DNA of 9,908 nucleotides from Glaciecola sp038744645 (GTDB taxonomy: Bacteria; Pseudomonadota; Gammaproteobacteria; Enterobacterales; Alteromonadaceae), in the NCBI GenBank assembly GCA_038744645.1, contig JBCDMA010000143.1, positions 1 to 9,908 on the forward strand, written 5' to 3'. The notes under the pieces are model-generated. The model was given only the letters and a program-made list of their open reading frames with translations, made no database searches and was not told where the DNA came from. A program made the translations under genes and the position numbers. Position 1 is the stretch's first letter. The number at the start of each line of letters is the position of its first letter. Positions 6,052-9,908 of this stretch are shown one piece after another.

Positions 6052-8184
6052 ATGACAACCTATAAGACGCCAAAGGAAGCAATTGACCAATTGATCGTCA
6101 GCGTCGGGAAGACAATTGTGCTTGCCGCGCCGCTTGGTGCAGGTAAGGCAAATCATTTACTCAATGAACTCTACCAGCGAGCAAAAACTGACGCAGACAT
6201 TCAACTAACCATATTGACTGCGCTGACGCTTCAGATCCCAAGCGTAAGTTCATTTTTAGAAGCACAGTTCTTAGAACCGTTTCTCAAGCGCGTGTTTAAG
6301 AATTACCCAAACCTTGCATTTGAAAAAGACCGCCTTTGCAATCAATTGCCGGCGAATGTGAATATTGTAGAGTTCTACTACAAAGCCGGCCAGTTTACCC
6401 ATCATCCCTATGGCCAGAAGCATTATTTATCGTCTAATTACACGCATGTTGCGAGGGATGTGTTTAATCGAGGCGTGAATGTCATCTGTCAGCAAGTCTG
6501 TCGAGGTGAAATTGATGGTCAGGAAGTATTCAGCCTCAGTTCTAATCCAGACACATCAATCGATTTAATCAATATGTTAAAAGCTGACAGCAGGGCGTTT
6601 GTCACCATTGCGCAAACGAATCAAGATTTACCCTTCATGTATGGAGAGAGCGTTGTTGGTAGGGACTATTTTGATATTTTGGTGGATAACAGGGATTTGG
6701 ATTATGCCATGTTCGCGCCTCCGAAAATGTCGGTACCAGATCCTGACTACATGATTGGTTTGCATGCATCCTCTTTGATAAAGGACGACGGTGAAATTCA
6801 AATTGGGATCGGATCTTTGGGAGATGCATTGGTCTATTCGCTCGCGCTTCGACAAGATAATAATGACCAATACAAAGAAATTCTTAGGGCACTTGAAATC
6901 AACGATACTTCTTTTCCAGTGCTGGATAAAGAGGGCGCCCAGACTCGGTTTGAAAAAGGATTGTTTGCTGCCACTGAAATGCTCGTGGACAGTTTTGCGA
7001 TGTTGTATCAAAAAGGGATTTTAAAGAAAAAAGTATATGACTCGGTGATTTTGCAGCGGCTGCTAAATCAAGGATTGATTGAGGAAAAATTCGATGCGAG
7101 CATTTTTGATACTTTATTAGAGCATCATGCAATTTCTCAGCATCTATCTGCCAGTGATGTGGATTTTTTAAAGGAATTTGGCATTGTAAAACCGAATGTG
7201 CAGTTTGTAGACGGCACTCTGGTGCTCGACGATGGCTTGACCTTGAAAACCGACATCTATCAATTTGATAGAAGCCTGGTGCTTGGGGATAAATTGCGCA
7301 ACGGTGCGGTCGCTCATGCTGGTTTCTTTCTCGGCCCTCGTGCTTTTTACGACTTTTTAAAAGAGCTACCGGTAGCAGAGCGCAAGTTATTTCGCATGAA
7401 GCGCATTTCACAAATCAATCACCTCTACGGTCATGAAGAGATAGATTACCTGCAGCGGATCAACGGACGCTTTATCAATACTTGTATGAAGGTATCATTA
7501 AATGGCGCTGCCTGTTCTGATGCGCTTGAAGATGGCAATCAAATCAGCGGCGTTGGCGGTCAGTACAACTTTGTATCTATGGCACATGAATTACCTGGTG
7601 CACGTTCAATTTTGCAGCTGCGCAGCTGCAGGGTGAATGCCAAGGGTAAGGTGGAATCCAATATTGTGTTCAACTATGGCAACTGCACTATTCCAAGACA
7701 TCTAAGAGACATCGTAATCACCGAATATGGCATTGCCGATCTGCGCAGCAAAACAGACCAAGAAGTGGCTGCACAACTCATACAGATCGCAGATTCCAGG
7801 TGTCAGAGCCAATTGATCAAACAGGCACAAGCGGCAAACAAGTTGCCCTCGGATTTTGTATTGGATGCACGTTTTACCCAAAATTTGCCTGAACGCTATA
7901 GCAGTATTCTCGAGCAATATAAACAAAAAGGCCTGTTCCCAGCGTTTCCGCAAGGGCACGATTTTACCGACGAAGAACTTAGGATAGGTGCAGCATTGAA
8001 GAATCTCAAAGCACTGAGTCAATCCAAGATTAACTTCATTAAATTTGTGATTACTGCAATGTGCGCGCCACACAATAAACAGCATTTTGTCGATGAATTA
8101 TCGCGCATGGGCTTAGACGAACCGGTAAACCTAAAACAAAGGTTTTATCAAAAGCTATTGCTACATGCGCTATGTATCGACTAA
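6052..8184 (+). CDS. Acetyl-CoA hydrolase/transferase family protein, long form
   Basis: Cytoplasmic enzyme of 710 aa in the family I CoA-transferase/acetyl-CoA hydrolase group, expected to move CoA between acyl groups or hydrolyse acetyl-CoA to acetate and CoA. The N-terminal domain begins at once with VGKTIVLAAPLGAGKANH (18-35), so no upstream extension is needed. IQIGIGSLGDALV (about 249-261) is the glycine-rich CoA-binding region. ATEMLVD (307-313) supplies E309, placed where the catalytic glutamate that forms the glutamyl-CoA thioester is expected by comparison with butyrate-type CoA-transferases. The C-terminal domain has GVGGQYNFVSMAHELPGARSI (500-520) followed by NYGNCTIPRHLRDIVITEYGIADLR. 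At about 700 aa it is longer than classic members of roughly 500 aa, and this length is usual for a proteobacterial subgroup. Hydrolase versus transferase activity cannot be separated from sequence. It starts without a clear ribosome site behind the repeat at 6038-6051. Its last 15 bases overlap the end of the opposing WS/DGAT gene. Confidence 0.9.
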   Translation: MTTYKTPKEAIDQLIVSVGKTIVLAAPLGAGKANHLLNELYQRAKTDADIQLTILTALTLQIPSVSSFLEAQFLEPFLKRVFKNYPNLAFEKDRLCNQLPANVNIVEFYYKAGQFTHHPYGQKHYLSSNYTHVARDVFNRGVNVICQQVCRGEIDGQEVFSLSSNPDTSIDLINMLKADSRAFVTIAQTNQDLPFMYGESVVGRDYFDILVDNRDLDYAMFAPPKMSVPDPDYMIGLHASSLIKDDGEIQIGIGSLGDALVYSLALRQDNNDQYKEILRALEINDTSFPVLDKEGAQTRFEKGLFAATEMLVDSFAMLYQKGILKKKVYDSVILQRLLNQGLIEEKFDASIFDTLLEHHAISQHLSASDVDFLKEFGIVKPNVQFVDGTLVLDDGLTLKTDIYQFDRSLVLGDKLRNGAVAHAGFFLGPRAFYDFLKELPVAERKLFRMKRISQINHLYGHEEIDYLQRINGRFINTCMKVSLNGAACSDALEDGNQISGVGGQYNFVSMAHELPGARSILQLRSCRVNAKGKVESNIVFNYGNCTIPRHLRDIVITEYGIADLRSKTDQEVAAQLIQIADSRCQSQLIKQAQAANKLPSDFVLDARFTQNLPERYSSILEQYKQKGLFPAFPQGHDFTDEELRIGAALKNLKALSQSKINFIKFVITAMCAPHNKQHFVDELSRMGLDEPVNLKQRFYQKLLLHALCID

Positions 8185-9588
8185 CTCAGGTTTCAAATAG
8201 ACGCTCGCTTTTAACTCTTCTAATGAGGTTTCGATGCTATCAGCAATCTTATCAAGATCAGATACGGTATCCTGACAAGCTAATAAGCCAAAACTAATGG
8301 AATTTTGGTAACTGATAACAGTGATGTTTAACGCTTGTCCATCGATCAATACAGACAATGGATAGGTTGCGACGACTTTTGCGCTGCCAAAATACAGGGT
8401 GTTCTTGGGACCAGGTACATTTGAGATAACAATGTTCGCTGCGGGTGGTACTAACTTAGCCATATGTAACTGATTCAGCATTGCCACCAATCCTTGCGCA
8501 AGAAATGCAAAGTTTGTTGCTGCTGCAGACGATATCCCAATCAATTCACCTTTGGCATCTTTTGTAGAATGCGCAATTCTTGCAATGCGCGCTAATGCAT
8601 CTGACTCGTTGGTCGCCAGATCAGCTATCACGTAGGTGATTTGATTACCGCTATGTGATGATTTATCCAGGGCGACAGGCACTGATGCATTTAGCGAACG
8701 TTGCGGTAACTTATCTTTTTCAATCATATATCTGCGCATAGCAGAGGAACAAAGAAACAACACAATATCATTTACGGTGGCGTTGGCTGGTTTGCACAAT
8801 TCAACAATGTCCGATAGTGGCAATGACTTTACGACAAAACGTCGCGTACTGTTAATGGGCACATTGAACATGGAATGCGGCGCTGTAAAGGGCACAGGTG
8901 ACTGATTGTGATTAAAACCAATGACCTTTAAGTACTGACCAAATAGCATTTTAGACAGATCTTGCACGGTCTCAGTGTGACTTATCATCTGTGAGAAAAG
9001 TTTGGTCGCCGCACTGAAAATGCCATCTGATGGATTGTGGCTATTTTTGTTCTCTGAAAGATGTGCGGGTAACCATGCCCAGGGTGCTTTGATTTCTCCC
9101 GTCGGCGAAGGGTTGAACCAATGTTTCATCAGTTCTACGCCACCCATTCCATCAATGGCCGCGTGATGCATTTTTAAATAAATGGCAAAGCAGTTATTTT
9201 CAACCCCTTCAACGAGGTAACACTCCCAAAGTGGTCTAGAACGCTCTAACGGACGTCCGTGTAATCGAGACGTAAGGTCGAGTAAGTCTTGCATTGAACC
9301 AGGTGCCGGCAATGCGACATGGCGCACGTGATAGTCAATATCAAAGCGATCATCATCGACCCACGATGGCATTGTCGCATGCAAAGATGAAGGGTACGGC
9401 GTGCTTAGTTTTTGTCGAAATGGCCCGGTTGCTGGCTGGCGTAATAACTGGTGTAACAAGTCTTTAGGATAGTTGCCTTCATAGTCAGATGGGATCTCTA
9501 AAACAGTAAGGCTCGCGACGTTTATGGGCGTCGTTGATTTTTCAAGAGTTAAAAAAGCATAGTCGAGCGTGTTTAGTTTGTTAGGCAT
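8170..9588 (-). CDS. Wax ester synthase/diacylglycerol acyltransferase (WS/DGAT)
   Basis: Acyltransferase of 472 aa, normal length for the bacterial WS/DGAT family. These enzymes join acyl-CoA to long-chain alcohols or diacylglycerol, making wax esters or triacylglycerol that collect in lipid droplets; they work at the inner face of the cytoplasmic membrane. The N-terminal LNTLDYAFLTLEK (5-17) is the usual family opening and supports the start. The active-site motif HHxxxDG is intact as HHAAIDG (141-147). Other hallmarks are PLWE (119-122), the ND pair (N273-D274, in TVNDIVLFLC) and SNVPGP (389-394), followed by the C-terminal half with GQALNITVISYQNSISFGLL. There is no signal peptide. AAAAGG ends 2 nt before the ATG, closer than ideal for a ribosome site. 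Whether wax ester or triacylglycerol is the main product cannot be told; many family members do both. Confidence 0.93.
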   Translation of the reverse strand: MPNKLNTLDYAFLTLEKSTTPINVASLTVLEIPSDYEGNYPKDLLHQLLRQPATGPFRQKLSTPYPSSLHATMPSWVDDDRFDIDYHVRHVALPAPGSMQDLLDLTSRLHGRPLERSRPLWECYLVEGVENNCFAIYLKMHHAAIDGMGGVELMKHWFNPSPTGEIKAPWAWLPAHLSENKNSHNPSDGIFSAATKLFSQMISHTETVQDLSKMLFGQYLKVIGFNHNQSPVPFTAPHSMFNVPINSTRRFVVKSLPLSDIVELCKPANATVNDIVLFLCSSAMRRYMIEKDKLPQRSLNASVPVALDKSSHSGNQITYVIADLATNESDALARIARIAHSTKDAKGELIGISSAAATNFAFLAQGLVAMLNQLHMAKLVPPAANIVISNVPGPKNTLYFGSAKVVATYPLSVLIDGQALNITVISYQNSISFGLLACQDTVSDLDKIADSIETSLEELKASVYLKPELVDT

Positions 9589-9787
9589 AACCTTTTGACT
9601 TGTTTTGAATAGGGTTCGGGTAGTTTAAATGAATGCATTACCCAGAATATTCGCAACGCATTTATTTGATTGACATCAGATGATAATAAGCTTGCAACAA
9701 AAAGATTTTTTTTTATTGATCGTCGTCAACATACCGCACATGTAAAGCTAGATAATTACGCTACCTGCTTCTGTTCTGGAGATCCCT
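9589..9787. other. Short AT-rich divergent intergenic region
   Basis: This 199-bp gap lies between the WS/DGAT gene and the plus-strand gene at 9788 and must hold both promoters. It contains an imperfect inverted repeat AAATGAATGC (9627-9636) / GCATTTATTT (9658-9667), one mismatch in ten, flanking a perfect GAATATTC palindrome (9645-9652), and a run of nine T at 9706-9714. A GATAAT at 9751-9756 could be the -10 box of the plus-strand gene, but no good -35 lies at the right distance. No gene was found here. Confidence 0.5.
9778..9781 (+). promoter_or_regulatory. Ribosome binding site deciding the GTG start at 9788
   Basis: GGAG sits 6 nt before GTG 9788, ideal spacing. The next in-frame ATG (9806) lacks such a site. 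An in-frame TAG at 9749-9751 closes the frame upstream, so GTG 9788 is the best start. Confidence 0.65.
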
Positions 9788-9908
9788 GTGAAAATTCCAC
9801 AATCCATGCTGAAACAACTCTATACCTTAGGCAGTTTAAAACAAACCGACAGTGGACTGAGGTTTTCATTAAAAAACCGTATCAACAGTGCGCATTTCAG
9901 CCAACTTG
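9788..9908 (+). CDS. Partial CDS, N-terminus only; possibly HMG-CoA reductase-like
   Basis: Open frame of 40 complete codons that runs off the right edge, starting MKIPQSMLKQLYTLGSLKQT and continuing with a basic and polar stretch (RFSLKNRIN). It starts at GTG with GGAG 6 nt upstream and an in-frame stop just before, so the start is well supported. There is no signal peptide or membrane segment in the visible part. The pattern of an LLKQLY-like stretch, then GSL, then SLKNR resembles from memory the start of proteins annotated as hydroxymethylglutaryl-CoA reductase in several Gammaproteobacteria and Myxobacteria. That is recognition by eye, with none of the catalytic region visible. Divergently oriented to the WS/DGAT gene. 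The call as a real gene is firmer than the product. Confidence 0.5.
   Translation, partial: MKIPQSMLKQLYTLGSLKQTDSGLRFSLKNRINSAHFSQL

Noticed and set aside
6139..6147. GAGK in the acetyl-CoA hydrolase as a Walker A ATP site
   Set aside because: The Lys is followed by Ala, not Ser/Thr, and this glycine-rich stretch is a normal part of the CoA-transferase family N-terminus.
6899..7411. 170-codon open frame on the minus strand inside the acetyl-CoA hydrolase gene
   Set aside because: It lies wholly within a well-supported gene and its translation shows no recognisable domain; it is a shadow frame.
9670..9675. Perfect TTGACA -35 box upstream of the last gene
   Set aside because: No acceptable -10 box lies 15-19 nt downstream; the nearest GATAAT is only 6 nt away.
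9706..9714. Run of nine T as a terminator tail
   Set aside because: No GC-rich stem precedes it, and it lies in a divergent promoter region where no terminator is expected.

Overview
The window looks like chromosomal DNA from a lipid-using, probably marine, gammaproteobacterium. The basis is the gene families: a VolA/Pla-1-type outer-membrane lipase, a DUF1302/DUF1329 pair, a long acetyl-CoA hydrolase/transferase and a wax ester synthase/diacylglycerol acyltransferase (WS/DGAT). This set is typical of Marinobacter/Alcanivorax-like and related lineages. No species can be named from the sequence. There is no sign of phage, insertion sequence, CRISPR, tRNA or rRNA.

Layout. Positions 1-5559 hold a tight three-gene operon on the minus strand, transcribed right to left. 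It runs from the surface lipase lipoprotein (5559-3364) to the DUF1302 predicted outer-membrane barrel (3371-1428) and the DUF1329 periplasmic protein (1428-49). It closes with a clear intrinsic terminator at 9-38. The genes overlap by 8 bp and 1 bp, so translation is probably coupled. Positions 5560-6051 are a 492-bp AT-rich divergent intergenic region. It holds a FadR-like operator, an imperfect 13-bp-stem hairpin and several short palindromes. Positions 6052-8184 (+) encode the acetyl-CoA hydrolase/transferase. Its 3' end overlaps by 15 bp the 3' end of the convergent WS/DGAT gene (9588-8170, minus). After a 199-bp divergent gap, a gene on the plus strand starts at GTG 9788 and runs off the window. 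Its first 40 residues resemble, from memory only, bacterial HMG-CoA reductase-like proteins.

How the genes may work together (inference). The lipase would hydrolyse acyl esters or lysophospholipids at the cell surface. The DUF1302 barrel and DUF1329 protein would handle the released fatty acyl material at the outer membrane and in the periplasm. Inside the cell, acyl-CoA and acetyl-CoA would be balanced by the CoA hydrolase/transferase and stored as wax ester or triacylglycerol by WS/DGAT. The FadR-like site between the lipase operon and the CoA hydrolase gene would place both under long-chain acyl-CoA control. The most interesting idea is that the DUF1302/DUF1329 pair stands where FadL stands next to VolA in Vibrio, making this a candidate alternative route for fatty acid entry.
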